Shown: one piece after another, positions 43,689 to 52,145 of the stretch
How positions within the stretch are numbered: the first letter of the stretch is position 1
Layout of the letters: each line of letters starts with the position of its first letter
Source: RYN-230 sp963768945
GTDB taxonomy: Bacteria > Actinomycetota > Actinomycetes > Streptosporangiales > Streptosporangiaceae
Direction: 5' to 3'
Assembly (NCBI GenBank): GCA_963768945.1
Contig: CAVYJW010000008.1
Span: 930,001 to 994,000, forward strand
DNA length: 64,000 nt
The notes under the pieces: generated by a model
Told to the model about the DNA's origin: nothing
The model's database searches: none
The model's input: only the letters and a program-made list of their open reading frames with translations
Made by a program: the position numbers and the translations under genes

Positions 43689-44969
43689 CTACAGGCGGCC
43701 GGGGTACCACCGCCCGGCCACCTTGGTGAGCGCCTCCACGACGCCCGGGTCGTACTCCACCGCGGTGTCCAGCCGGAGCCGTTCCAGCGCTGCCGCGGAT
43801 CGGTCCCGGTCCGGTGACCCGCCCACCAGGTCGTCGAAGGCGTTGGCGGCGCGGATGATCCGGCTGCCGATCGGCGGCTCCGGGTCGCCGCCGCGCCAGG
43901 GCTGGCTCTGCCGCCGGACGATCTCGGCCACCCCGTCCAGCACGCCCGCCTGCTCGATGACGCTGGCGCCGAGACCCGCTATCCGCTGCTGATCTTCAGG
44001 GGAAGCGAGCACGGTCGCGCCACCCGGGATCGGATCCGCGAGCGACAGCTGGCCGATGTCGTGCATGAGTGCGGCGTACTCCAGCTCCAGCAGGTCCGGC
44101 TCGCTCATGCCGAGCTCGCGGCCGACCGCCACCGCGAGCCGGCCCACCCGGTAGGAGTGGCCGGCCTCGACGTAACCGCCGACCTCGGTGACCCGGGCCA
44201 GGGCGCGGACCGTCTGCAGGTAGGTGGACCTGATGCCGGCGTACCGGCGGAACGCGGTCTGGGTGACCAGCAGCGGCGCGATGAGCAGCGCCAGCGCCAC
44301 GAGCCCCATGGCCTCGGTGGCGAGGGCTATCAGCATGGCGGAGGCGCCCACCGCCGCGCCGAGCGGCACCTGGACGCTCAGCTCGTCGGCCAGCGACACC
44401 ATGAACCGGGCCTGCAGGGCGTCCGCCCGGATCAGCCCCTTGATCACGCATTCGGCGAGCCAGCCGGCCACGATCAGCACGGCCATGACCGCGAGCCTGG
44501 GCCACACTTGGTGATCGATGAGGGCCAGGTGGGCGAGGGGCCGGAACGCGATGGCCACGAACGCCACGGCCAGCAGCCGGGAGGCCATCCCGGCCACCCC
44601 GGCGGGCAGGCCGGCCGCCAGATGGGGCAGCGCCCCGACGATCATCCCGACGGCGGTGACCGCGACCACCTGCAACGCCGGCTGGAGGGCGGGGACCGTG
44701 CCGACCCGGACGGCCAGCGCGTAGCCGAGGGCCCCGGCGCTGCCGATCGGGGCGGCCTCCCGGTCCCCGGGCAGGGACAGCCGGAGCAGCTCGCCCAGCG
44801 CGATCAGCGCCCCGAAGGCCAGCGCGTCGCGCGGCTGCACCAGCCCGGCCGCGGCGGTCTGCGCCACGGCCGCGACCAGCAGCACCCCCGCCGCGATGAC
44901 CAGCAGCAGCTGACCCGAGTCGGTCGACCGCCAGGCGGACTGGCGGGCCATGTGCCGTTGCGTAGTCAC
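43689..44969 (-). CDS. HD-domain membrane protein with degenerate GYP region
   Basis: 426 residues. About eight hydrophobic segments occupy residues 20-230, then an HD phosphohydrolase domain: GHSYRVGRLAVAVGRELG and AALMHDIGQLSLADP. The position of the GYP motif in c-di-GMP phosphodiesterases is replaced by QSQPWRGGDPEPP, so cyclic-nucleotide hydrolysis is doubtful. It is a paralogue of the gene just upstream (gap 12 nt). Confidence 0.82.
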   Translation of the reverse strand: MTTQRHMARQSAWRSTDSGQLLLVIAAGVLLVAAVAQTAAAGLVQPRDALAFGALIALGELLRLSLPGDREAAPIGSAGALGYALAVRVGTVPALQPALQVVAVTAVGMIVGALPHLAAGLPAGVAGMASRLLAVAFVAIAFRPLAHLALIDHQVWPRLAVMAVLIVAGWLAECVIKGLIRADALQARFMVSLADELSVQVPLGAAVGASAMLIALATEAMGLVALALLIAPLLVTQTAFRRYAGIRSTYLQTVRALARVTEVGGYVEAGHSYRVGRLAVAVGRELGMSEPDLLELEYAALMHDIGQLSLADPIPGGATVLASPEDQQRIAGLGASVIEQAGVLDGVAEIVRRQSQPWRGGDPEPPIGSRIIRAANAFDDLVGGSPDRDRSAAALERLRLDTAVEYDPGVVEALTKVAGRWYPGRL

Positions 44970-44981
44970 CGCGGGCGCACC

Positions 44982-46361
44982 TCAGCGGCTCTCGACGACC
45001 CGCAGCGGCGCGGTGGGATCGTCGTGATCCTGGGCCGCGACCTGGGCGGGGAAATCGGCGGGCAGGGCCGGCGACGGGGACTGGGCCGCCTCCTGCCACG
45101 CCCAGCATTCCTGGCCCAGCGCGGCGATGAAGGCGTCCACGAGCATCGGATCGAACTGCATGCCGGAGCATTTGCGCAGCTCTGCGACGGCCTCCTCGAC
45201 GCTCCGGGCACCCCGGTAGGACCGGGTCGACGTCATGGAGTCGAACGCGTCGGCGACCGCGATCACCCGGGCGAACTCGGGGATCTCGTCGCCCGCCAGG
45301 CCCATCGGGTAGCCCTTGCCGTCCATCCGCTCGTGGTGGTGCATGATGCCGTCCAGCGCCTCGGTCAGGAACCCGATCTGCCGGACGATCTCCAGGCCGC
45401 GCATCGGGTGCAGTTGGATGGCGGCCAGCTCCTCCTCGGTCAGCGGCCCGGTCTTCTGCAGTACCTTGGTCGGCACGCCGAGCTTGCCGACGTCGTGCAG
45501 CATGCCCGCGTACCGGATGGCCTCGACCCGCTCCGCGCCCATACCGATCTGCCGGGCCAGCATGGTGGCCCCCCGGGACACCCGCTCACTGTGCCCGCGG
45601 GTGTAGAAGTCCTTGGTCTCCACGGCCTGGCACAGCGCGGCCATCGTGGCGGAGTAGGCGCCCTCCTGGGCGGCGAACTGCCCCATCGCCCAGCGCGCCA
45701 CGAACAGCGGGATCAGGACCAGGACCACGGCGGACGGGCCCACCAGGCCCCACAGGGCCGCGATCAGCAGGCCTAGCGTGGCGTAGCCGAGATCGGACAC
45801 CAGGAGCAGGGAAAGGTGCAGGTCAAGGCGGCCTCGCTGCGGGCTGGCCCCGCACGGCGGCAGAAGCAGAAGCATGGTCCACAACAGCCCGTGATTGACG
45901 GCCACGTGCACTGCGGCCGCCACCGCGAACGGCAGGATGATGTCCGGAAATGAGCCCGGCATCGGCACGCCAATATGGCCGCCCAGGGCCAGATAAGCCT
46001 CACCGGCGGCATACGCGCTCAGGGCGTACATTGCCCCGTTAAAGGCCCGCTCGCGCAGCCCGCCGCGGCGCAGGCTGATCAGCGAGGTGGCGCCGACCAG
46101 CGCGGCCCCGCCCGGGCCGAGCAGGACGACCGCCGCCAGGGTGGCCGCGGAGCTGGGCGACCAGGCCGACTGCCGGGAGGTGAGCGTGGTGGGGGTGGAA
46201 TCGCAGATCATGAACAGGACGGCCAGCACCAGCAGTGTCCGGCACTCCCGGTAGTCCACGCCCCGGACCAGGTCCGCTGCCAGCACGGAGGCCAGCAGCA
46301 GGACGGCTGCCGTGACCACCACGGCCATGTAGAGCCACGCGGCCCGCGAGAGCCTGCTCAA
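44982..46361 (-). CDS. HD-GYP membrane protein (putative c-di-GMP phosphodiesterase)
   Basis: 459 residues. Seven or eight membrane segments (to about residue 235) precede an HD-GYP domain with HSERVSRGATMLARQIG, YAGMLHDVGKLGVP, IMHHHERMDGKGYPMGLAGDEIPEFARVIAVADAFDSMTSTRSYR. All core metal ligands are visible, so it is likely active on c-di-GMP or a related nucleotide. The start is a TTG after AGGGGGGG; ATG 46328 is an alternative. A near-consensus promoter lies about 190 nt upstream. Confidence 0.88.
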   Translation of the reverse strand: MSRLSRAAWLYMAVVVTAAVLLLASVLAADLVRGVDYRECRTLLVLAVLFMICDSTPTTLTSRQSAWSPSSAATLAAVVLLGPGGAALVGATSLISLRRGGLRERAFNGAMYALSAYAAGEAYLALGGHIGVPMPGSFPDIILPFAVAAAVHVAVNHGLLWTMLLLLPPCGASPQRGRLDLHLSLLLVSDLGYATLGLLIAALWGLVGPSAVVLVLIPLFVARWAMGQFAAQEGAYSATMAALCQAVETKDFYTRGHSERVSRGATMLARQIGMGAERVEAIRYAGMLHDVGKLGVPTKVLQKTGPLTEEELAAIQLHPMRGLEIVRQIGFLTEALDGIMHHHERMDGKGYPMGLAGDEIPEFARVIAVADAFDSMTSTRSYRGARSVEEAVAELRKCSGMQFDPMLVDAFIAALGQECWAWQEAAQSPSPALPADFPAQVAAQDHDDPTAPLRVVESR

Positions 46362-46550
46362 GACCCCCCCTCGCAGTCAGTCCGATCGGCTAACGGGTGG
46401 TCACTTCCTCACGGGCGCACGCCGGCCGCAAACCGGTAACCCTGCCGATATCCGGCCCCGATGAATGACCCTGCCAATAGGTCCAGCTCGCCACTCAGGG
46501 TAACGCCATCACCGCTGTTCGCGTAGCCTCCATGGCCGATATCTACAATC

Positions 46551-46579
46551 AGTATACACTACATAACAGAAAGTAACAA
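46551..46579 (-). promoter_or_regulatory. Housekeeping-type promoter of the HD-GYP operon
   Basis: On the minus strand TTGTTA (46579-46574) and TATACT (46556-46551) are 17 nt apart in a conspicuous AT-rich island. It gives a leader of about 180 nt before the start at 46361; no known riboswitch was recognised in it. The gene-free region 46362-46678 otherwise looks empty. Confidence 0.65.
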
Positions 46580-46678
46580 TGACGAGCGGACCCGTGACGT
46601 CAGCCCAGCTCAAAGGGCAGGTGATTGGGGCGTGGATCCGGCGGGTGATTTGGCGGGGAATGGGCTGGCCGCGGCGGG

Positions 46679-46981
46679 CTATTCGCCGTGCAGTTCGGTG
46701 ATCTCGATCGTGTCGGTGATCTCGATCGTGGCCCGGACTTCCTGGATCCGGGTCAGCACCTTGACCCGCAGGTCACCGGGGACCTCGTCGTGGCCGCAGT
46801 ACTTGTGTACCAGGCGCTTGACCGCCTCTTCGAGGCCGTACTCCCGCAGGCACGGCCCGCACTCGTCGAGATGCTGGCGGATCTGCGCCTTGCCCGAATC
46901 CCCGAGCTCGCCGTCCAGGTAAGAGTAGACCCGCTCGAGTACCTCGCTACACGGAGTCTCGTGGGGCTTCCCGCAGCTCAT
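46679..46981 (-). CDS. rsrA: Anti-sigma factor RsrA (mycothiol-system zinc anti-sigma)
   Basis: 100 residues. The ZAS motif is H37-x3-C41-x2-C44 in QHLDECGPC, with further Cys3 and Cys11 as in RsrA. It binds sigma-R when reduced and releases it when disulfides form. It overlaps sigR by 4 nt. The last residues (ITDTIEITELHGE) contain a short duplicated segment. Confidence 0.95.
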   Translation of the reverse strand: MSCGKPHETPCSEVLERVYSYLDGELGDSGKAQIRQHLDECGPCLREYGLEEAVKRLVHKYCGHDEVPGDLRVKVLTRIQEVRATIEITDTIEITELHGE

Positions 46982-47616
46982 GACGCGTCCCTCCCCGACT
47001 CCGCGGCCTGCGGCTCCTGGCTGTCATCCGCCGGGGCCGGGCGCGTCACACCCCGGTCGGCTGCGTAATCCTGCAGCATGTCCCGCAATTGCCGGCGCCC
47101 GCGGTGCAGGCGCGACATGACGGTGCCGATCGGCGTGCCCATGATGTCGGCGATCTCCTTGTACGCGAACCCCTCGACGTCGGCGAGGTACACCGCGATG
47201 CGGAACTCCTCGGGAAGGGCCTGCAGCGCCTGCTTGATGTCGGAGTCCGGGAGACGGTCCAGGGCCTCCGCCTCCGCCGACCTCAGGCCCGAGGAGGTGT
47301 GCTCGGCGGCCCGGGCCAGCTGCCAGTCCTCGACCTCTTCCGCGCCCGACCGCTGCGGCTCACGCTGCTTCTTGCGATAGCTGTTGATGAAGGTGTTGGT
47401 CAGGATGCGGAACAGCCACGCCTTGAGGTTCGTACCGGGCTGGAACTGGTGGAACGACGCGTAGGCCTTGGCGAACGTCTCCTGGACGAGGTCCTCGGCG
47501 TCCGCCGGGTTCCGCGTCATCCGCAGCCCCGCCGAGTAGAGCTGATCCAGGAACGGCAGCACATCGTGCTCGAAACGCTCGCTTCGCTGCTCGAGTGTCT
47601 CGGTTACCGGACCCAC
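46978..47616 (-). CDS. sigR: RNA polymerase ECF sigma factor SigR (SigH group)
   Basis: 212 residues from GTG 47616; it begins VGPVTETLEQRSERFEHDVLPFLDQLYSAGLRMTRNPADAEDLVQETFAKAYASFHQF, nearly word for word streptomycete SigR. Region 4 (YKEIADIMGTPIGTVMSRLHRGRRQLR) is intact. It controls the thiol-oxidative stress regulon. The same frame remains open upstream to GTG 47748, giving a 44-residue extension like the unstable long isoform described in Streptomyces. A perfect sigma-R promoter lies just upstream of that GTG, so autoregulation is evident. Confidence 0.95.
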   Translation of the reverse strand: MGPVTETLEQRSERFEHDVLPFLDQLYSAGLRMTRNPADAEDLVQETFAKAYASFHQFQPGTNLKAWLFRILTNTFINSYRKKQREPQRSGAEEVEDWQLARAAEHTSSGLRSAEAEALDRLPDSDIKQALQALPEEFRIAVYLADVEGFAYKEIADIMGTPIGTVMSRLHRGRRQLRDMLQDYAADRGVTRPAPADDSQEPQAAESGRDAS

Positions 47617-47757
47617 CCCCTCGGAGATCTCCTGCACCGGCCGACGATAGCGACCGTATGGGCGGGAGAATACATCCCCGCTATCCCTGGGCTCGAAGCG
47701 AGTCAGCTTGGGGGCGCTACTGAGGGGCGCACAATCGGCTACAACCACGCCCTCTGG

Positions 47758-47783
47758 AACATGCCACCCGGCGCCTTCATTCC
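47758..47783 (-). promoter_or_regulatory. Autoregulatory sigma-R promoter of sigR
   Basis: On the minus strand GGAAT (47783-47779) and GTT (47760-47758) are separated by exactly 18 nt, the consensus for sigma-R/SigH. The predicted start point falls near 47751, only a few bases before GTG 47748. Confidence 0.85.
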
Positions 47784-47789
47784 GTGAGC

Positions 47790-47858
47790 GGGCGAGTCAG
47801 GTCCCGGCGGGCGGGCGAGTCAGGTTCCGGTGAGCGGGCGAGTCAGGTTCCGGTGAGC
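47790..47858. repeat. 23-bp tandem repeat, three copies
   Basis: Units GGGCGAGTCAGGTTCCGGTG (plus AGC) start at 47790, 47813 and 47836, immediately upstream of the sigR promoter. The minus-35 flank (TTCCGTGAGC) resembles the unit junction. The rest of 47859-48049 has no gene. Confidence 0.85.
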
Positions 47859-48049
47859 AGGCGGACCGGGGCGCCGGCCATGCCTGCCGCAGGTCAACCT
47901 GCCCGTCAAGTCAGGTGAGGAAAGTCCCAGGTGGGGAACATTTCAGGAAATAGGGCTGTGCGGGCTTTCCGCCTTCGCGGCGGCGTCTCACCTCTGTCAC
48001 TTGGCAGGCCGTCTGTCGCACTGCGCGCAGCCCGGTGCTGGATGGAGTC

Positions 48050-49171
48050 ATGGTGGCGGCAAGTGCGACCAGCCCTCTCACCGTTCTCGGCTCAAGCTCG
48101 CTCACGGCCTACTGGCGGTTCCAGCGAGCGGTGGTGGCGGCCCAGTTGCAGGCCTGGCTGCCCCCACGGGGACGGATCCTGGTCGATATCTCCGGTCCCC
48201 AGTCCAGCGTGGCGGCCCAGGCCGCCGCGGCGGGCTACATGGTGCTGCAGGTCACGCCGCGCTGGCCCACCGCCTCGGACTCCACGGCCCCGGATCGCCC
48301 CCCGTCGGCTCAGCCGGCCCCGGACCGGCCCCTCCCGGCTCAGCCGGCCCCGGACCGGCCCCTCCCGGCTCAGCCGGCCCCGGACCGGCCCCTCTCGGAG
48401 CGTCCCGCCGCGCTGGCGGTGCCGCGGACGCTCATGGTGCGCGGCCTGCAGCGCCGCCGCGCCTCGGCCGGGCGGCTGGTCCGCGTGATAGCGGACTTCG
48501 CGAACCTGGCGTTCCTCGCCGATGGATCGGTGGACGGGGTCATCGCCGACGACGGGGCGCTGTCGCGGCACCTGATGGCCGAGGATGTCGCGGCGGAGAT
48601 CGCCCGCGTGCTGCGGCCCGGCGGCCAGCTCCTGGCCTCTGTGGACTCCCTCGTCCTGGGCATGGCCATCCTGGCCGAGCAGCACCACTGGGCCCAGCTG
48701 ACCGACCTGCCTCAGGCCGAAGTGGTGCTGGTGCCCTGGCCAGACGGCCGGATCACCCGGTGCTTCGGCCCCGAGCAGCTGGTCAACCTGCTGACCGAGG
48801 CCGGGCTGGAGGTCAGCTGGATCCGGCCGCGGACCGTGCTGTCCCCGTCCATGGTGGACCACGTGCTGCGCAAGGACCCCAGCGCCATCACGCGGCTGGT
48901 CCGGGCCGAACTGGCCGCGGGAGCAGAGGAATCCGGGCCGGCCGGGGCGGGCAGCGGCGCCGCGAACGGCGGAAACGAATCCTTCGGCATCTATCTGCTG
49001 GCCGCCGCCCGCAAACCCGCCGCCCGCAAACCCGCGGCCCGCTCGCCCGGAGCCGCCGCGCCAGCGGCCCGCGAACAGGCCGCCGGCACCTCGGCGGCTG
49101 CTGCCAGCACCCCGGCGGCCAGGACGGCTGCCGCCGGCACGTCCGCGGCCGGCACGTCCACGGCCGGCTAG
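48050..49171 (+). CDS. Methyltransferase-like protein with repeat insertion
   Basis: About 373 residues. A methyltransferase-11-like core is split: RILVDISGPQSSVAAQAAAAGYMVLQVTPR is a weak motif I, and VDGVIADDGALSRHLMAEDVAAEIARVLRPGGQLLASVDSLVLGM is the typical later half. Between them lies an in-frame APDRPLPAQP repeat. The C-terminus is Ala/Pro/Lys-rich. Motif I lacks the usual GxGxG, so SAM binding is uncertain. It is convergent with the zinc-finger gene. The start at 48050 is the best available. Confidence 0.7.
   Translation: MVAASATSPLTVLGSSSLTAYWRFQRAVVAAQLQAWLPPRGRILVDISGPQSSVAAQAAAAGYMVLQVTPRWPTASDSTAPDRPPSAQPAPDRPLPAQPAPDRPLPAQPAPDRPLSERPAALAVPRTLMVRGLQRRRASAGRLVRVIADFANLAFLADGSVDGVIADDGALSRHLMAEDVAAEIARVLRPGGQLLASVDSLVLGMAILAEQHHWAQLTDLPQAEVVLVPWPDGRITRCFGPEQLVNLLTEAGLEVSWIRPRTVLSPSMVDHVLRKDPSAITRLVRAELAAGAEESGPAGAGSGAANGGNESFGIYLLAAARKPAARKPAARSPGAAAPAAREQAAGTSAAAASTPAARTAAAGTSAAGTSTAG
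48311..48396 (+). repeat. 30-bp tandem repeat, three copies, inside a methyltransferase-like gene
   Basis: Units CAGCCGGCCCCGGACCGGCC (plus ten bases) start at 48311, 48341 and 48371 and encode a 10-residue Pro-rich repeat in frame. Confidence 0.9.
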
Positions 49172-49512
49172 CGCCGCATCCGGTCCCGTTTCGACTGGCA
49201 GGCCACGCACCGGGACGCCTCGGGACGCGCCTCCAGGCGGCCCTCCGGAATCGGCTTGCCGCAGTCCGCGCACTTGCCGTAGCTGCCGTCCTGGATGCGC
49301 TGCAGCGCGTCCATGACCTCCGTACGCTGGGACATCGCCGAGGCCAGCACGGCCTCGGCCCGGTCCGCCTCAGACAGGCTGGTCCCCACGTCCGCGTCGT
49401 CCTGCGGGGAGTCCGCGGCCGATACCGGCCGCTCGCCGCGCAGGACCGCGATCGAACGGTCCAGGTCGTCGCGCGCGACTTCCAGGCGTCTACGTACGGT
49501 GATGGTCTCCAC
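49168..49512 (-). CDS. TraR/DksA-family zinc-finger protein
   Basis: 114 residues. A coiled-coil N-terminus leads to a C4 zinc finger with Cys81, Cys84, Cys102 and Cys105 (CADCGKPIPEGRLEA and RCVAC). Family members bind the RNA polymerase secondary channel or act as RbpA/CarD-like accessory factors. The GTG at 49512 follows AGGAGGATCT; the ATG 18 nt upstream is unsupported. Its 3' end overlaps the convergent methyltransferase-like gene by 4 nt. Confidence 0.88.
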   Translation of the reverse strand: METITVRRRLEVARDDLDRSIAVLRGERPVSAADSPQDDADVGTSLSEADRAEAVLASAMSQRTEVMDALQRIQDGSYGKCADCGKPIPEGRLEARPEASRCVACQSKRDRMRR

Positions 49513-49590
49513 AGATCCTCCTGACTTCATCAGGGCACCAGCGGCGCAGCAACGATGGTCCTCGGGGGGGCCGGGCCGCGCTCAGGGGCC

Positions 49591-50527
49591 TCAGAACAAG
49601 GTGCTGGGGCCCCCACGGGAGGAACCACTTCGCCCCCCGGCCCCCGCCCGCGGGGACCCCGCGGGCTCAGACTCACCCTCCATGGGCTTGATCAGCCCCG
49701 GACCGTTGTGCCGGACCGAGTTGACTTCTGTTGACACGGGATAAGACGCAAGATGGGCCGAGGCGGCGGGGGTCAGCAGCTCGTGCAGCGCGTCGGCGCT
49801 GGTCGCCGTGGGATCGAGCCAGTCGGCCCAGTGGGCCGGGTCGATCACCATCGGCATCCGGTCGTGAATACGGCCGACTTCGTCCTCCGCCTGGGTGGTG
49901 ATGATTGTGGCCGTCCACAGCCAGGCACCCGGGTCATCGTCGGGGCGGCCCTTGTCGCGCCAGAGCTCGTAGAGGCCGGCGAAGGCCAGCACGCCGCCAT
50001 CTTCGCGGTGGATGAAGTACGGCTGCTTGGCCGGGTGCTTCGGGTCCCCGGACTTCTCCCACTCGTAGAAGCCGTCCGCGGGGAGCAGGCACCGGTGGCG
50101 GGCAAACGCGCGGCGGAAAGGCCGGCTTGGTGGCCACGGTCTCGGCCCGGGCGTTGATCAGGCGGCTGCCGATCGAGATGTCCTTGGCCCAGGAAGGCAC
50201 CAGCCCCCAGCGGACCACCCGCAGCTCGCGCACGCCCCCGTGCTCGATAGCCCCGTGCTCGGGAGCCCCGTGCTCGGGAGCCCCGTGCTCGGGAGCCCGG
50301 TGCTCGGGAGCCCCGTGGTCTTCGGGCCCGCTCGGCCCCTGCCCGTCCCGCCGGCTGGTTTTCTCCTCGGCACCGTCCTTCGGGCGCCGGGTGATCACGG
50401 CGTACACCGGCTTGGTGGGCGCCACATTGTAGTCAGGCTGCAGTGACTCGGTCACCCGGTCCCGCTGCACGCCAAACTCCTCCAGGAGCTCCTGGCGCTT
50501 CCGCGCCGACGCGAAGCGGCCGCACAT
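49591..50527 (-). pseudogene. SRAP-family (YedK/HMCES) DNA-abasic-site protein, frameshifted as assembled
   Basis: The N-terminal part begins MCGRFASARKRQELLEEFGV with catalytic Cys2 and continues through YNVAPTKP and RWGLVPSWAKD to RLINARAETVATKPAF. After that the frame breaks near 50115-50119: the next frame reads RRAFARHRCLLPADGFYEWEKSG and on to the conserved DRMPMVIDPAHWADWL end. One extra base in a TTTCC stretch explains it. SRAP proteins crosslink abasic sites in single-stranded DNA. A 15-bp repeat array is inserted near residue 75. The gene sits before aroA as in M. tuberculosis (Rv3226c). Confidence 0.85.
50237..50314 (-). repeat. 15-bp tandem repeat inside the SRAP gene
   Basis: About five copies of CCCCGTGCTCGGGAG encode an EHGAP-type pentapeptide repeat within a loop between conserved SRAP strands. 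Confidence 0.85.
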
Positions 50528-50783
50528 GTCGTCACCTGATCACTGGATAGCTGGGGCTGCTGGGGCAGCACCGGGGAAGCACAGAATGTGGCACTTAATA
50601 ACCACAAATCTTGACTACCAAACCTCGCCCACGTTCCGGGCCGGGCACGCTCTCCCCCGGGCGGGTCACCGCCACCAGCCGGGCCCTCCCGCCCCGGCCA
50701 CGCGTGTCCCGCAGGACACAGCGCTCGCTGGTTCTTACCGCATTCCCTCGATTCACTCCAGGCGGTGAGCTCAGCAGACGCAC

Positions 50784-50789
50784 TACGCT
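50784..50789 (+). promoter_or_regulatory. Minus-10 element for a leaderless aroA transcript
   Basis: TACGCT lies six nt before ATG 50796, the same element and spacing as at 15753, and there is no Shine-Dalgarno sequence. Confidence 0.5.
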
Positions 50790-50795
50790 CACAGC

Positions 50796-52145
50796 ATGCA
50801 CACCGCACGCCAGGATTCCGGCGGCCCGGAGCTTCCCTGGCCGGCCCCGCAGGCTGACGGCCCGCTGCGGGCCCGCCTGCGGGTGCCCGGGTCGAAGTCC
50901 ATGACCAACCGGGCCCTCGTACTCGCGGCGCTGGCCGCCGGGCCGACCGACGTCCTCAACCCGTTGCGGGCCCGGGACACGCTGCTGATGGCCGACGCCC
51001 TCCGCGCGCTGGGGGCCAGGGTGGACACCGGGGCCACGGACGGTGCCCCGGCCACCAGCGGCACCGCGGGCGCTGGGGTCATGGCCTGGCGGGTGTTCCC
51101 CGGCCGGACGGCCAGCGACGCGCGGGTGGACGTGGGAAACGCGGGCACCGTGATGCGCTTCGTCCCGCCGGTGGCCGCACTGGCCAGCGTGGCCACCGAA
51201 TTCCGTGGGGACCCGCGGGCCTCGCAGCGGCCGGTGGGCGCCATCATCAGCGCGCTGCGCGAGCTCGGCGCGGTGATCGACGACGGCGGACGCGGCGCGA
51301 TCCCGTTCACCGTGCATGGCACCGGGTCGCTGGCTGGCGGCGCGGTCACGGTGGACGCGTCGGCGTCGTCGCAGCTTGTCTCCGGGCTGCTGCTCGCCGC
51401 GCCGCGCTACGACAAGGGCCTCGAGGTCCGGCACCGGGGCGGCCGAGCCCCCTCCGCCCCGCACATCGCGATGACCGTGCAGATGCTCCGCGATGCGGGC
51501 GCGGTGGTCGAGACGGCTCGCGACACCTGGTACGTCCACCCCGGCGCGCTCGCCAACCACCCGATCACCGTCCAGCCCGACGTGGTGAACTCGATCCCGT
51601 TCCTGGCCGCGGCCATGATCGCCGGGGGCACCGTGACCATCCTGGGCTGGCCTAAGGTGACCACCCAGCCCGCCGACCACATCGTGGGCATCTTGCGGGA
51701 GATGGGCGCGGACTGCGCGACGGGTCCCGACGGGCTGACCGTCACCGGGCCGCCCGTGCTGCGGGGGATCAGCGCCGACCTGGCTGACTGCAGCGAGATC
51801 TCGATGGTGCTCGGGGCGCTTGCTGCTCTGGCCGGCTCCCCGTCGGTGCTGACCGGGATTGGCCACCAGCGGCACCAGGAGACTGACCGGCTCGCCGCCC
51901 TGGCCACCGAGATCAACGCGCTGGGCGGCGACGTCACCGAGCGAGGGGACGGGCTGGAGATCCGGCCGCGGCCGCTGCGCGCCACCCGCTCCTTCGCCAC
52001 CTACGACGACCACCGGCTGGTGATGGCCGCGGCGGTGCTCGGCCTCGCGGTGCCCGGCCTGCGGGTCGGGAACGTGGCGACCGTGGGCAAGACGTTCCCC
52101 GGCTTCACCTCCGCGTGGGCGGCGATGCTGGAGCGCGCCCCCTGA
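50796..52145 (+). CDS. aroA: 3-phosphoshikimate 1-carboxyvinyltransferase (EPSP synthase)
   Basis: 449 residues. RVPGSKSMTNRALVLAALA is the substrate-binding N-terminal motif, and GNAGTVMRF and HQRHQETDRLAALATEINALGG are further signatures. The enzyme joins shikimate-3-phosphate and PEP in aromatic amino acid synthesis. It is followed, with a 31-bp overlap, by rsgA, a conserved actinobacterial pairing. Confidence 0.95.
   Translation: MHTARQDSGGPELPWPAPQADGPLRARLRVPGSKSMTNRALVLAALAAGPTDVLNPLRARDTLLMADALRALGARVDTGATDGAPATSGTAGAGVMAWRVFPGRTASDARVDVGNAGTVMRFVPPVAALASVATEFRGDPRASQRPVGAIISALRELGAVIDDGGRGAIPFTVHGTGSLAGGAVTVDASASSQLVSGLLLAAPRYDKGLEVRHRGGRAPSAPHIAMTVQMLRDAGAVVETARDTWYVHPGALANHPITVQPDVVNSIPFLAAAMIAGGTVTILGWPKVTTQPADHIVGILREMGADCATGPDGLTVTGPPVLRGISADLADCSEISMVLGALAALAGSPSVLTGIGHQRHQETDRLAALATEINALGGDVTERGDGLEIRPRPLRATRSFATYDDHRLVMAAAVLGLAVPGLRVGNVATVGKTFPGFTSAWAAMLERAP

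Noticed and set aside
46362..46544. Possible riboswitch in the HD-GYP leader
   Set aside because: The leader is long, but no c-di-GMP or c-di-AMP riboswitch core could be recognised by eye.
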